This document shows, piece by piece, positions 7,443-15,623 of a DNA stretch of 29,946 nt. Both the position numbers and the translations under genes were made by a program. Source of the stretch: UMGS755 sp045590535 (GTDB taxonomy: Bacteria; Bacillota; Clostridia; UBA1381; UBA9506); NCBI GenBank assembly GCA_045590535.1, contig JAZNRE010000013.1, positions 1 to 29,946 on the forward strand, given 5' to 3'. Under the pieces are notes generated by a model, which worked only from the letters and a program-made list of their open reading frames with translations, was not told the DNA's origin and searched no databases. Position 1 is the first letter of the stretch. Each line of letters starts with the position of its first letter.

Positions 7443-10400
7443 ATGAGTTTTGCGCATTTACATGTTCATACTGAATATAGTTTTTTAGACGGTCTCTGCC
7501 GGCTGGATGACCTGCTTGCCCGGGCCAAAGAGCAGGGTATGACCGCCCTCGCCATGACGGACCACGGCGCTATGTATGGCGTTATCGAGTTTTATAAAAA
7601 GGCAAAGGCGGCGGGCATTCATCCCATTATCGGCTGTGAGGTTTACACCGCCGGCGTCAGCATGCACGACCGCACTCATGAAAACGGCAACCGCACCGGC
7701 CATCTTGTTTTGCTGGCCGAAAACATGACCGGTTATCAAAATCTGGTGCGGCTGGTTTCCGCCGGATTTACCGACGGTTTTTATTATAAACCCCGCATAG
7801 ACAAGGCTCTCCTTTCGCAGCACACCGAGGGTCTTATTGCCCTGTCTGCCTGCCTGGCAGGTGACATTCCCAACGCCCTGATGAATAATGACGAGAAAAA
7901 AGCCCGTCAAACCATTGAAGAATATATTGACCTCTTTGGCAAAGATAACTTCTTTTTAGAGCTGCAGGACCACGGCATTCCCGAGCAAAAAAAGGTGAAC
8001 GCCCGCCTGATTTCCCTGGCAGAGGAATATGGCCTAGGGCTTGTGGCCACCAACGATGTGCACTACATTCGCAAGGAAGATGCAAAGCATCAGGATGTTT
8101 TGCTGTGCATTCAAACCAACCGCAAGGTAGCGGAAGCAGACCGCATGCGGTTTGAAACCGACGAATTTTACTTAAAAAGCGAAGACGAAATGATGGCCTT
8201 GTTTGGCGCTGTGCCCGAGGCGATCGAAAATACCGCTAAAATAGCAGAGCGCTGTCAGGTAGATTTCACCTTCGGCAATCTGTTGTTGCCCAAATATGCC
8301 GTGCCAAACGACGGCGACTCTCTCACCTACTTAACCTCTCTCTGTCAGGCCGGCCTTAAAAAGCGCTATGGCGACAGACCCGAGGCCAAAGCACGGCTTG
8401 AATATGAGCTGGGCGTCATCAGCCACATGGGCTATGTGGATTACTTCCTCATTGTGTGGGATTTTATTAAATATGCAAAAGATAACGGCATTCCCGTGGG
8501 TCCGGGTCGTGGTAGTGCCGCCGGCAGCATTGTTGCTTACTGCCTTGGCATTACCAACATTGACCCCCTGCAGTTTAACCTGCTGTTTGAGCGCTTTTTA
8601 AACCCCGAGCGTGTCAGCATGCCGGATATTGATGTTGATATCTGCAACGAAGGTCGTCAGCGTGTTATTGATTATGTGGTGAGCAAATATGGCCGCGAGC
8701 GTGTGGCACAAATTATCACCTTTAACGCCATGAAGGCCCGGGCTGCCATTCGTGATGTGGGTCGTGTTTTGGATGTGGGCTATGCCGAGACCGATGCCGT
8801 TGCCAAAATGATTCCTAACGAGCTTGGCATGACTTTAGAAAAAGCGCTCACCATGAACCCTGAGCTTAAAAAAGCCTATGATGAAGACCCCGTGGTGAAA
8901 GAGCTGATTGATGAGGCTTTGGCCCTTGAGGGCTTAATCCGCAATGCCGGCACCCATGCCGCCGGCGTGGTAATTGCCCGGGATGTGATTTGTGACCACA
9001 TTCCCATTCAAACCAATGACGATGTTATCACAACCCAGTTCCCCATGGGCAACATTGAAGAGCTGGGCTTTTTGAAAATGGATTTTTTGGGCCTTCGAAA
9101 CCTTTCCATTATTGACGAAGCCCTTTCCATCATTGAAGCCTCCGGCGGCGAGCGACCGGATATGAGCACCATTCCCATTGACCGGCCCGAAGTGTATGCC
9201 ATGTTGTCCCGAGGGGAAACCGAGGGCGTTTTTCAGCTTGAATCCGCCGGCATGAAGCAGGTGATTAAAGAGCTTGAGCCTCGCAGCATTGAAGATATCA
9301 TTGCGGTTATCTCTCTTTACCGCCCGGGACCGATGGACCAAATCCCCCGTTACATAGAAAACAAGCGCCACCCCGAGCATGTCACCTATAAGCATCCCAT
9401 TTTGGAAAAAATTCTGGATGTAACCTATGGCTGCATGGTGTATCAGGAGCAGGTTATGCAGATTGTTCGTGAAATGGCCGGTTACTCCTTGGGTCGTGCC
9501 GATCTTGTCCGCCGTGCCATGAGCAAGAAAAAAGCCGCCGTTATGGCAGAAGAAAGAAAGAACTTCATCCACGGCATAACCGATGAAAACGGCGAAGTTT
9601 TGGTGGATGGTGCTGTGCGCCGTGGCGTTTCAGAGGCGGTTGCCAACAGCATTTTTGATGAAATGATGGACTTTGCGCAGTATGCCTTTAACAAGTCTCA
9701 CGCTGCCGCCTATGCTGCCATTACCTATCAGACGGCCTATTTAAAATGCTTCTATCCTGCGGAATATATGGCCGCACTTTTATCCTCTGTTTTAGACAGT
9801 CCCGAAAAAGTTGCCCGCTATTCCGCCGAGTGCAAGCGCATGGGCATTAAAATTTTGCCGCCGGATATTAACAAAAGCCGCAGTGGCTTCACCGTTTCAG
9901 ATGGTGACATCCGCTTTGGTCTGGCGGTTATTAAAAATGTGGGGGCAGGCATTATTGATGCTGTGGTGGCCGAGAGAGAAAAAACCGGCGCCTTTTCCTC
10001 TTATGATGATTTTGTTAAGCGCACTGCTCACTTAAATGTGACAAAGCGGGTTCACGAATTTTTGATTAAAGCCGGCGCCTTTGACGCCTTGGGCGAAACC
10101 CGTGCCTCTCTGCTTTATGACTATGAGGCCATGCTCGCAGCGGCCGCTGCCGATAAAAAACAAAATGTGGCCGGGCAAATCTCCCTTTTGGATTTAGGAG
10201 GCGAGCCGGAGCCCACTTCTGTGACCGTTACAAAACGACCGGAATTTCCGCCCAAACGCCTTTTGGCTTTAGAAAAAGAAAGCGTGGGCTTTTATCTCAC
10301 GGGACACCCCTTGGATGCCTACGCTCAAGAAGCCGCTGCTTTTTCCGATTGCAGTTTTATCCAGCTTGCTGAAGCCGGACAGGAGGAAAGTCCCTTTAGT

Positions 10401-10928
10401 GACGGGCAAATCCTCTCTTTATGTGGCATTGTTTCGCATGTGCGGGAAAAAGTGACGAAAAACAATCAGATTATGGCCTTTGTCACCTTAGAAGACACCA
10501 CCGGCTCCATTGAGTGTATTATCTTCCCTAAAATTTATACACAATTAAAACCCTTTTTATATGAAGACAGCATTGTGGCCGTGTCGGGACGCCTCAGCTT
10601 GCGTGAAGAAGAAGAGCCCAAGCTGGTGCTAAACACGGCGCAGCCTTTGGCAGAGGCTAAAAAACAAACCGAACCCACGGTTAAAGCTCCCACCCAAAAA
10701 GAAGAAACCAGAAAACTTTTCTTAAAATTCTCTTTGGGCAAGGACTATCTTTTAGACCGGGTAAAACCCCTGCTTGCCTCCCATGCAGGCAAGATGCCGG
10801 TTTGTATTCACATTGAAGAGACAAAGTCCACCGCCATGGCACCCCAGTCCCTTTGGGTAACCCCTGAAGATGCACTCCTTGCCACTCTTTATGATCTTTT
10901 AGGCAAAGAAAATGTTGTGCTGAAATAA
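7443..10928 (+). CDS. dnaE: DNA polymerase III alpha subunit
   Basis: A 1161-residue C-family replicative polymerase. The start at ATG 7443 (MSFAHLHVHTEYS) has GGAAGG at 9 bp and matches the family N-terminus; an ATG six bases earlier is too close to the site. Order of domains: PHP (about 1-210) with metal-ligand candidates H7, H9, D40-H41, E66, H87, C137, D205 and H207; polymerase core with GPGRGSAAGS, the palm motif PDIDVD (D397 and D399) and KMDFLGL (D547); fingers with FNKSHAAAYA; then helix-hairpin-helix and a C-terminal OB fold (GIVSHVREKVTKNNQ...). All key catalytic Asp residues are present. The intact PHP ligand set suggests that the PHP domain may be an active nuclease, as in many bacteria, unlike E. 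coli. It forms a single-gene unit with its own promoter and terminator. Confidence 0.97.
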   Translation: MSFAHLHVHTEYSFLDGLCRLDDLLARAKEQGMTALAMTDHGAMYGVIEFYKKAKAAGIHPIIGCEVYTAGVSMHDRTHENGNRTGHLVLLAENMTGYQNLVRLVSAGFTDGFYYKPRIDKALLSQHTEGLIALSACLAGDIPNALMNNDEKKARQTIEEYIDLFGKDNFFLELQDHGIPEQKKVNARLISLAEEYGLGLVATNDVHYIRKEDAKHQDVLLCIQTNRKVAEADRMRFETDEFYLKSEDEMMALFGAVPEAIENTAKIAERCQVDFTFGNLLLPKYAVPNDGDSLTYLTSLCQAGLKKRYGDRPEAKARLEYELGVISHMGYVDYFLIVWDFIKYAKDNGIPVGPGRGSAAGSIVAYCLGITNIDPLQFNLLFERFLNPERVSMPDIDVDICNEGRQRVIDYVVSKYGRERVAQIITFNAMKARAAIRDVGRVLDVGYAETDAVAKMIPNELGMTLEKALTMNPELKKAYDEDPVVKELIDEALALEGLIRNAGTHAAGVVIARDVICDHIPIQTNDDVITTQFPMGNIEELGFLKMDFLGLRNLSIIDEALSIIEASGGERPDMSTIPIDRPEVYAMLSRGETEGVFQLESAGMKQVIKELEPRSIEDIIAVISLYRPGPMDQIPRYIENKRHPEHVTYKHPILEKILDVTYGCMVYQEQVMQIVREMAGYSLGRADLVRRAMSKKKAAVMAEERKNFIHGITDENGEVLVDGAVRRGVSEAVANSIFDEMMDFAQYAFNKSHAAAYAAITYQTAYLKCFYPAEYMAALLSSVLDSPEKVARYSAECKRMGIKILPPDINKSRSGFTVSDGDIRFGLAVIKNVGAGIIDAVVAEREKTGAFSSYDDFVKRTAHLNVTKRVHEFLIKAGAFDALGETRASLLYDYEAMLAAAAADKKQNVAGQISLLDLGGEPEPTSVTVTKRPEFPPKRLLALEKESVGFYLTGHPLDAYAQEAAAFSDCSFIQLAEAGQEESPFSDGQILSLCGIVSHVREKVTKNNQIMAFVTLEDTTGSIECIIFPKIYTQLKPFLYEDSIVAVSGRLSLREEEEPKLVLNTAQPLAEAKKQTEPTVKAPTQKEETRKLFLKFSLGKDYLLDRVKPLLASHAGKMPVCIHIEETKSTAMAPQSLWVTPEDALLATLYDLLGKENVVLK

Positions 10929-10947
10929 AAGTTCTCTCATAATTAAC

Positions 10948-10982
10948 ACTCCACCTGCGCCATAAGCGTGAGTGGAGTTTTT
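10948..10982 (+). terminator. Intrinsic terminator of dnaE
   Basis: Arms ACTCCAC (10948-10954) and GTGGAGT (10972-10978), with an inner CGC/GCG pair in the loop, followed by a T-run. Confidence 0.8.
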
Positions 10983-11019
10983 CAATTATCACAAATCTGT
11001 TAACACCCTTTAAAACATC

Positions 11020-11048
11020 TTGAATTTTAACAGGCGCTGTGATACAAT
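11020..11048 (+). promoter_or_regulatory. Sigma-A promoter of the DUF1385-prmC operon
   Basis: -35 TTGAAT (11020-11025), 17-bp spacer, -10 TACAAT (11043-11048). Confidence 0.7.
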
Positions 11049-11083
11049 AATTTTATACTCCAAAGGTGAAAGGAATGAGATTT

Positions 11084-12040
11084 ATGGGTGAAAATAAATG
11101 CCATATCACCAGCATTGGCGGTCAGGCGGTTATGGAAGGCGTTATGATGCGTGGACCAAAAGAAATCGCCGTTGCCGTGCGCACCCCAAGCGGTGAAATT
11201 GTTATGGATAAAAAACCGATTGCATCGATTTTGCAAAAATATAAATTTTTAAAGCTGCCCATCATCCGCGGCGTTGTTTCTTTTATTGAGTCTTTAATTA
11301 TTGGTACAAAGGCTCTCATGTATTCCGCCGAGTTCTTTGACATTGAAGAAGAGGAAGACAAGGCAAAAAAAGAAACCATGACCGAAGAAGAGCGGGCGGC
11401 TTTTGAAGCCAAAGAAAACAAAATGAAAACCGCCGCCATTTATGGTTCGGTGGTTTTTGCGCTGATTTTCGGCATTGGTCTTTTCATGCTGCTGCCCACG
11501 GTTTTAGTAGGTTTTGTTAAGCCCTTTATTGGCAGCGGTGTTTTAGCCACCCTTTTAGAAGGCGTTGTGCGCATCATCCTCTTTTTGCTTTACATCGCTC
11601 TGGTTTCCCGCATGGAAGATATCCGCCGTGTTTTTGAATATCATGGTGCCGAGCATAAAACCATTTTCTGTTATGAAAGCGGCGAAGAGCTCACGGTGGA
11701 AAACGCCCGCAAATTCTCTCGTTTGCATCCCCGTTGCGGCACCAGCTTTTTGCTGATTGTCATGGTTGTGAGCATCATTTTGTTTTCGTTTATTTCCTGG
11801 GACAATCCCTTAACCCGCATTGTGCTCCGGCTTTTGCTTTTGCCAGTGGTTGCCGGTTTATCGTATGAAATTATCAAGCTGGCCGGTCGCTCAAAAAGCA
11901 AGGTTATGAAATTTGTGAGCCTGCCGGGCATGTGGCTGCAAAAAATTACAACAAACGAGCCGGATGACAGCCAGTTGGAAGTGGCCATTGCCTCACTTTC
12001 TGCCGTGCTCACCGGCAATCGGGAGGACGACAAGTGGTAA
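11084..12040 (+). CDS. DUF1385 (YqhQ-like) membrane protein
   Basis: A 318-residue polytopic membrane protein of the DUF1385/YqhQ family, whose biochemical role is unknown. The family signature GGQAVMEGVMMRGP is near the N-terminus, EYHGAEHKTIFCYE and RLHPRCGTSFLL are in the middle, and several hydrophobic segments (for example AIYGSVVFALIFGIGLFMLL and SFLLIVMVVSIILF) are interleaved with a charged loop (EEEEDKAKKE). Two starts are possible: ATG 11084 with AAAGGA at 9 bp (chosen) or ATG 11075 with AGGTG at 6 bp. The 3' end overlaps prmC by 7 bp, a common Bacillota arrangement near translation-termination genes. Confidence 0.92.
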   Translation: MGENKCHITSIGGQAVMEGVMMRGPKEIAVAVRTPSGEIVMDKKPIASILQKYKFLKLPIIRGVVSFIESLIIGTKALMYSAEFFDIEEEEDKAKKETMTEEERAAFEAKENKMKTAAIYGSVVFALIFGIGLFMLLPTVLVGFVKPFIGSGVLATLLEGVVRIILFLLYIALVSRMEDIRRVFEYHGAEHKTIFCYESGEELTVENARKFSRLHPRCGTSFLLIVMVVSIILFSFISWDNPLTRIVLRLLLLPVVAGLSYEIIKLAGRSKSKVMKFVSLPGMWLQKITTNEPDDSQLEVAIASLSAVLTGNREDDKW

Positions 12041-12888
12041 TCCGCACCTTGCTCCAACAGGGCACCGAAAGTCTTCAGCTTGCCGGCACCAGCTCCCCCC
12101 GTTTAGACGCCGAGGTGCTGCTTGCCCATGTGCTGGAAAAAGACCGTTTGTTTTTACTGATGCATCGGGATGACCCCGTGGCAGAAGACCTATGCGATGC
12201 TTTTTTTGCCATGATAGACCGCCGTGCAGCCCACACTCCTGTGGCCTATCTCACGGGGTATAAAGAGTTCATGTCTTTAAATTTTACTGTCACGCCCGGG
12301 GTGCTTATTCCCCGTCCGGATACCGAAACTGTGACCGAACTGGTAATAAACGAGCTTAAAGATGCGCCCGCCCCCTCTGTTTTAGAGCTTTGCTGCGGTT
12401 CGGGTGCCATTTCGGTGAGCCTGGCCCACTATCTGCCAACGGCCACCGTCACCGCCTATGACATTTCACCCCTTTGCGTAGATGTAGCCCGGCAAAACGC
12501 CCAACAAAACGGCGTAGCCGGCAGAGTGCACATCGAAGAAAAAGACATTTTAAAACCTTTTTCTGTCCCAGCGCCTTTTGATTGTGTGGTTTCAAACCCG
12601 CCTTATATTCCCACCGAGGTTTTAGCTTCATTAGAGTCGGATGTGCGGGATTACGAGCCCCACCTTGCCTTAGATGGTGGTGATGACGGACTTTCTTTCT
12701 ATCGTCACATTGCAAAAGCGGCCGCCCCCCTGCTTGCCTCAAAGGGCCTTTTGGCTTTAGAGGTGGGGCATGACCAGGCCCAAGCCGTTGCCGATTTAAT
12801 CAAAAACACCGGCGCCTATTCCTCTATTGTCTTAACCGATGATTTGGCCGGCATCCACCGGGTTGTCTCGGCAAGAAAAAATGGATAA
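12034..12888 (+). CDS. prmC: Peptide chain release factor N5-glutamine methyltransferase
   Basis: A 284-residue HemK/PrmC-type methyltransferase that methylates the glutamine of the GGQ motif in release factors RF1 and RF2, using S-adenosylmethionine. Visible motifs are the SAM-binding VLELCCGSGAISVSLA, DISPLCVDVARQNAQ and the catalytic substrate-glutamine motif N-P-P-Y in VVSNPPYIPTEV. The N-terminal helical domain (about 1-75) binds the release factor. It starts at GTG 12034, which overlaps the end of the DUF1385 gene and has GGGAGG upstream. In many Bacillota prfA lies next to this pair; here a terminator and an unrelated gene follow instead. Confidence 0.95.
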   Translation: MVIRTLLQQGTESLQLAGTSSPRLDAEVLLAHVLEKDRLFLLMHRDDPVAEDLCDAFFAMIDRRAAHTPVAYLTGYKEFMSLNFTVTPGVLIPRPDTETVTELVINELKDAPAPSVLELCCGSGAISVSLAHYLPTATVTAYDISPLCVDVARQNAQQNGVAGRVHIEEKDILKPFSVPAPFDCVVSNPPYIPTEVLASLESDVRDYEPHLALDGGDDGLSFYRHIAKAAAPLLASKGLLALEVGHDQAQAVADLIKNTGAYSSIVLTDDLAGIHRVVSARKNG

Positions 12889-12897
12889 TGTCTATTT

Positions 12898-12940
12898 AAA
12901 CCCCTTCTTTTTTACAAATTGTTGAAAAAGAAGGGGTTTT
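12898..12940 (+). terminator. Intrinsic terminator of prmC
   Basis: Long perfect arms AAACCCCTTCTTTTT (12898-12912) and its complement ending AAGGGGTTTT (to 12940). Confidence 0.85.
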
Positions 12941-12963
12941 GTTATGTTGTTTTAGAATTTTTC

Positions 12964-12992
12964 TTGACAAAATTTACTCTATGTGATAATAT
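12964..12992 (+). promoter_or_regulatory. Sigma-A promoter of degV
   Basis: Consensus -35 TTGACA (12964-12969), 17-bp spacer, -10 TAATAT (12987-12992). A second TATAAT-like box follows directly. Confidence 0.7.
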
Positions 12993-13060
12993 AATATACA
13001 ATATTAGATTACCTTGTTTATCCAATTTAATTTGTCGAATTATGACAGAAGGAGTTTTTT

Positions 13061-13933
13061 ATGAGTTATGTAATTGTAACCGATTCTTGCGCTAACCTTC
13101 CTGAAACGATTGTTGACCAATATGATATTGCCGTTATCCCCCTCACCTTTCGGGTGGGCGACCGGGAGCTTAAAAGCTATGAAAAAGGCAAGGTTACCAA
13201 TTTTAAAGAGTTTTATGATATGATGCGCAACAAAGAAGTGATCGCCACCAGTCTGGTCAGCCCCGAACGATTCAGTGACTTCTTTAAAACGATTTTAGAG
13301 TCCGGGCAGGACATTTTGTATATCGGCTTCACATCTGCCTTAAGCGGCACTTACCAGTCCGCCACCATTGCCGCTGATGAATTAAGAGAGCTGTATCCCC
13401 AGCGTCAAATCGTCACCGTTGACACGCTGTGTGCCTGCGGCGGAGAAGGCCTTATGGTTTTATATGCCGCCCAAATGCGCGAGGAGGGCAAAGACATTAA
13501 CGAGGTGGCCACCTGGCTTAACGAAAACATTTTGCGCATGGCCCATTGGTTCACCTGCGACGATTTGTTTTACTTAAAGCATGGCGGTCGCATTTCGGCT
13601 GCTACTGCTGTTGTAGGCTCGCTTTTGCAGGTTAAGCCCGTTCTGCATGTGGATGACGAAGGCCGTTTGGTTTCTGTCAGCAAGGCCAGAGGTCGCAAAC
13701 AGGCTTTGGCCGCCTTGGTTGCCCAAATGGAAAAGACCGTGGAGGAGCCTCAAAAACAAACCATCTTCATTGCCCATGCCGACTGTGAAGAAGATGCCCT
13801 CTATGTTAAAAATTTAGTTCAAAACAAATTTTCTGTTAAAGACACCATTATTCATTACATCGACCCTGTAATCGGCGCCCACGCCGGTCCCGGCACCGTT
13901 GCTCTGTTTTTCTTAGGTGCAAATCGTTATTAA
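13061..13933 (+). CDS. DegV family fatty-acid-binding protein
   Basis: A 290-residue DegV (FakB-like) protein; members bind one long-chain fatty acid and, where characterised, present it to the FakA kinase. Signatures are the N-terminal VTDSCANLP, the TSLVSPERF segment, GFTSALSGTYQSA and the C-terminal VIGAHAGPGTVALFF. The ATG has AAGGAG 6 bp upstream, with a strong promoter and a perfect terminator, so it is a single-gene unit. No fakA-like gene is present in the window. Family is certain; participation in fatty acid activation is inferred. Confidence 0.94.
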   Translation: MSYVIVTDSCANLPETIVDQYDIAVIPLTFRVGDRELKSYEKGKVTNFKEFYDMMRNKEVIATSLVSPERFSDFFKTILESGQDILYIGFTSALSGTYQSATIAADELRELYPQRQIVTVDTLCACGGEGLMVLYAAQMREEGKDINEVATWLNENILRMAHWFTCDDLFYLKHGGRISAATAVVGSLLQVKPVLHVDDEGRLVSVSKARGRKQALAALVAQMEKTVEEPQKQTIFIAHADCEEDALYVKNLVQNKFSVKDTIIHYIDPVIGAHAGPGTVALFFLGANRY

Positions 13934-13950
13934 ACATAAAATTCTCCCTT

Positions 13951-13979
13951 AAGGTCTGCAAGCTTGCAGACCTTTTTCT
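13951..13979 (+). terminator. Intrinsic terminator of degV
   Basis: A perfect 24-bp palindrome from AAGGTCTGCAAG (13951-13962) to its complement (ending 13974), followed by T-rich sequence. Confidence 0.85.
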
Positions 13980-13994
13980 TTGCCCGCCGCTGCC

Positions 13995-14023
13995 TTGACA
14001 AGCCATGGTAGATTTCATATAAT
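13995..14023 (+). promoter_or_regulatory. Consensus sigma-A promoter
   Basis: -35 TTGACA (13995-14000), 17-bp spacer, -10 TATAAT (14018-14023): a perfect match at both boxes, upstream of the membrane protein gene. Confidence 0.8.
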
Positions 14024-14067
14024 ATACATATGATTTTGAGACTATCTGGCCTTTTGCGGAGGTGCTT

Positions 14068-15513
14068 ATGAAAACCCGAAAAAAAGCTTTTATACTGACG
14101 GCCCTGGGGGCGGTTTTGCCCTATTTTTTATATGGCTTTCAATATTTCCCCGTTTTAGATGATTACATTCAATATTGGGGCTATCCTGCCCGCCACAATT
14201 TAGCCTATGTATATACTGAAATTGGCACTCTCTCCACCCGACCTTTAGCCTCGCTTTTAGATCCGGCTTTTTGGGGACAAATGTGGTCGTTTTTGTGGCT
14301 GGCCCTAATCGTAATTGTCCTAATGCATCTGGCTTCCGGCTGGTTTTTTGCAAAAACCCTGGATAACTATCAGGTTTCTCTTTCCCCTTTGTTTTTGCTA
14401 ATTTATTGGCTGTTCCCCTTGGGCATGGAGGGTCGTTTTTGGCTCTCTGCTGCCACAAGACTTGTCACGGGGCTTTTCTTTGCCGCCCTGTCTTTATGGA
14501 TTTTAAGTCACTTTCTGCAAAAAAGGCATAGCGTTTTTCTTTTCATTCTCTTTGCTTTTTTCCAGCTCATCTCCTGCGGCTTTTATGAATCGGTTTCGGT
14601 TTTTTCGGTAACTGCCGCTGTTTTGCTGTTTTTCATGAGCTTTTGCGAAAAGAAAAAGCCGGGGCTTCTTTGGGTGCCCCTTGTTTCCTGCGCCAACATC
14701 GGTTTTATGTTTTATTACTACCGCCTCTTTGCCTCATTGGGCCACAATGAAAGCCGGGCTGCCTCATTAGAGCTTTGGCGCTTGCCCGAGAACATAGCCT
14801 CTCTTTTTCGGCAACTGGGCGAAATTTTATTACAAACCTTTGATGCGGTGATAAAAGGCAGCATTGAGGGCTGCAAAATTTTACTTGGACACGGCTTTTG
14901 GGGCCTTTTGCTTTTGGGCGCCGCCCTCATCATTGCCTTTTGGCTCTGCCGTTTTGAACCGGCACAGGCAAAGAAAAGCAAAAAACACGGCTTTTTCCTG
15001 GTTTGCGGCGGCATCTTGTTGTTTTTTGCCCCGCTGGTGCCTAATTTACTGGTTAGCAAGGTGTGGCTGACCCATCGCAGCCTTTTCGTTTCTTTCATTG
15101 GTCTTGCCCTTTTGCTTGAGCCTCTTTTTGCTCTTTTAAAAAAAAGATGGCGGCAGGCAGTTTTATGCATCGTTGCCTTTTTGTTTATAACCTCTGCGGT
15201 GAATGAATATGATGTATACAAACGGGTGCATGAACAAGACCGCCTTCTTTTGAAGCAAGTGGTGTCACAAATGAATGAAGAAGCCAAAGCCGGCAGCTGT
15301 GATGTGGTTGTTCTGTTGCCCCGTCCGGTAGAAACAGAGCAAAACGCCAAGTATAAAGACCATGTTAAAAGCGTTTTTGATTCTGACTGGGCGCTCACCG
15401 GCGCTATACGCGCCGAAATGAAAAGCCTTTTGCCCCGCCGCATTGTGCCAGTTTTGCCCGGGGAAGCTTATGAAATAGAGAACACCCAGGTGATTGACCT
15501 CGTCTTTAGATGA
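14068..15513 (+). CDS. Multi-spanning membrane protein, possibly GT-C-type glycosyltransferase
   Basis: A 481-residue integral membrane protein not confidently recognised. The ATG at 14068 has GGAGG 5 bp upstream; a GTG two codons earlier overlaps that site. About ten hydrophobic segments are visible from residue 8 to about 380, followed by a soluble C-terminal domain of about 100 residues. The first extracytoplasmic loop carries F-P-V-L-D-D-Y, reminiscent of the acidic pair after the first membrane helix in GT-C enzymes that use lipid-linked sugars, so a role in cell-surface glycan decoration is possible. It has its own perfect promoter. The best alternative is an uncharacterised membrane protein without transferase activity. 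Confidence 0.6.
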   Translation: MKTRKKAFILTALGAVLPYFLYGFQYFPVLDDYIQYWGYPARHNLAYVYTEIGTLSTRPLASLLDPAFWGQMWSFLWLALIVIVLMHLASGWFFAKTLDNYQVSLSPLFLLIYWLFPLGMEGRFWLSAATRLVTGLFFAALSLWILSHFLQKRHSVFLFILFAFFQLISCGFYESVSVFSVTAAVLLFFMSFCEKKKPGLLWVPLVSCANIGFMFYYYRLFASLGHNESRAASLELWRLPENIASLFRQLGEILLQTFDAVIKGSIEGCKILLGHGFWGLLLLGAALIIAFWLCRFEPAQAKKSKKHGFFLVCGGILLFFAPLVPNLLVSKVWLTHRSLFVSFIGLALLLEPLFALLKKRWRQAVLCIVAFLFITSAVNEYDVYKRVHEQDRLLLKQVVSQMNEEAKAGSCDVVVLLPRPVETEQNAKYKDHVKSVFDSDWALTGAIRAEMKSLLPRRIVPVLPGEAYEIENTQVIDLVFR

Positions 15514-15549
15514 ATGACTAAATTCCCTTAGAACGACCCGCTTAAATGA

Positions 15550-15578
15550 TTGACCAAAAAATATTTTTATGTTAAAAT
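15550..15578 (+). promoter_or_regulatory. Sigma-A promoter of the flavodiiron gene
   Basis: -35 TTGACC (15550-15555), 17-bp AT-rich spacer, -10 TAAAAT (15573-15578). Confidence 0.7.
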
Positions 15579-15623
15579 GGAAAAGATAATGAAATTACTT
15601 TGCATAGAAAAGGAGCGTTTAAA

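Noticed and set aside
8934..9572. 212-codon open frame antisense to dnaE
   Set aside because: It is a shadow of conserved polymerase coding; no start signal and no recognisable domain.
13061..13933. DegV gene as prfA partner of prmC
   Set aside because: The protein is plainly DegV, has its own promoter, and lacks the GGQ release-factor motif.
14718..15443. Long open frame (241 codons) antisense to the membrane protein
   Set aside because: It is Ser/Arg/Lys-rich low-complexity sequence, has no ribosome binding site, and mirrors the codon bias of the strongly supported plus-strand gene.
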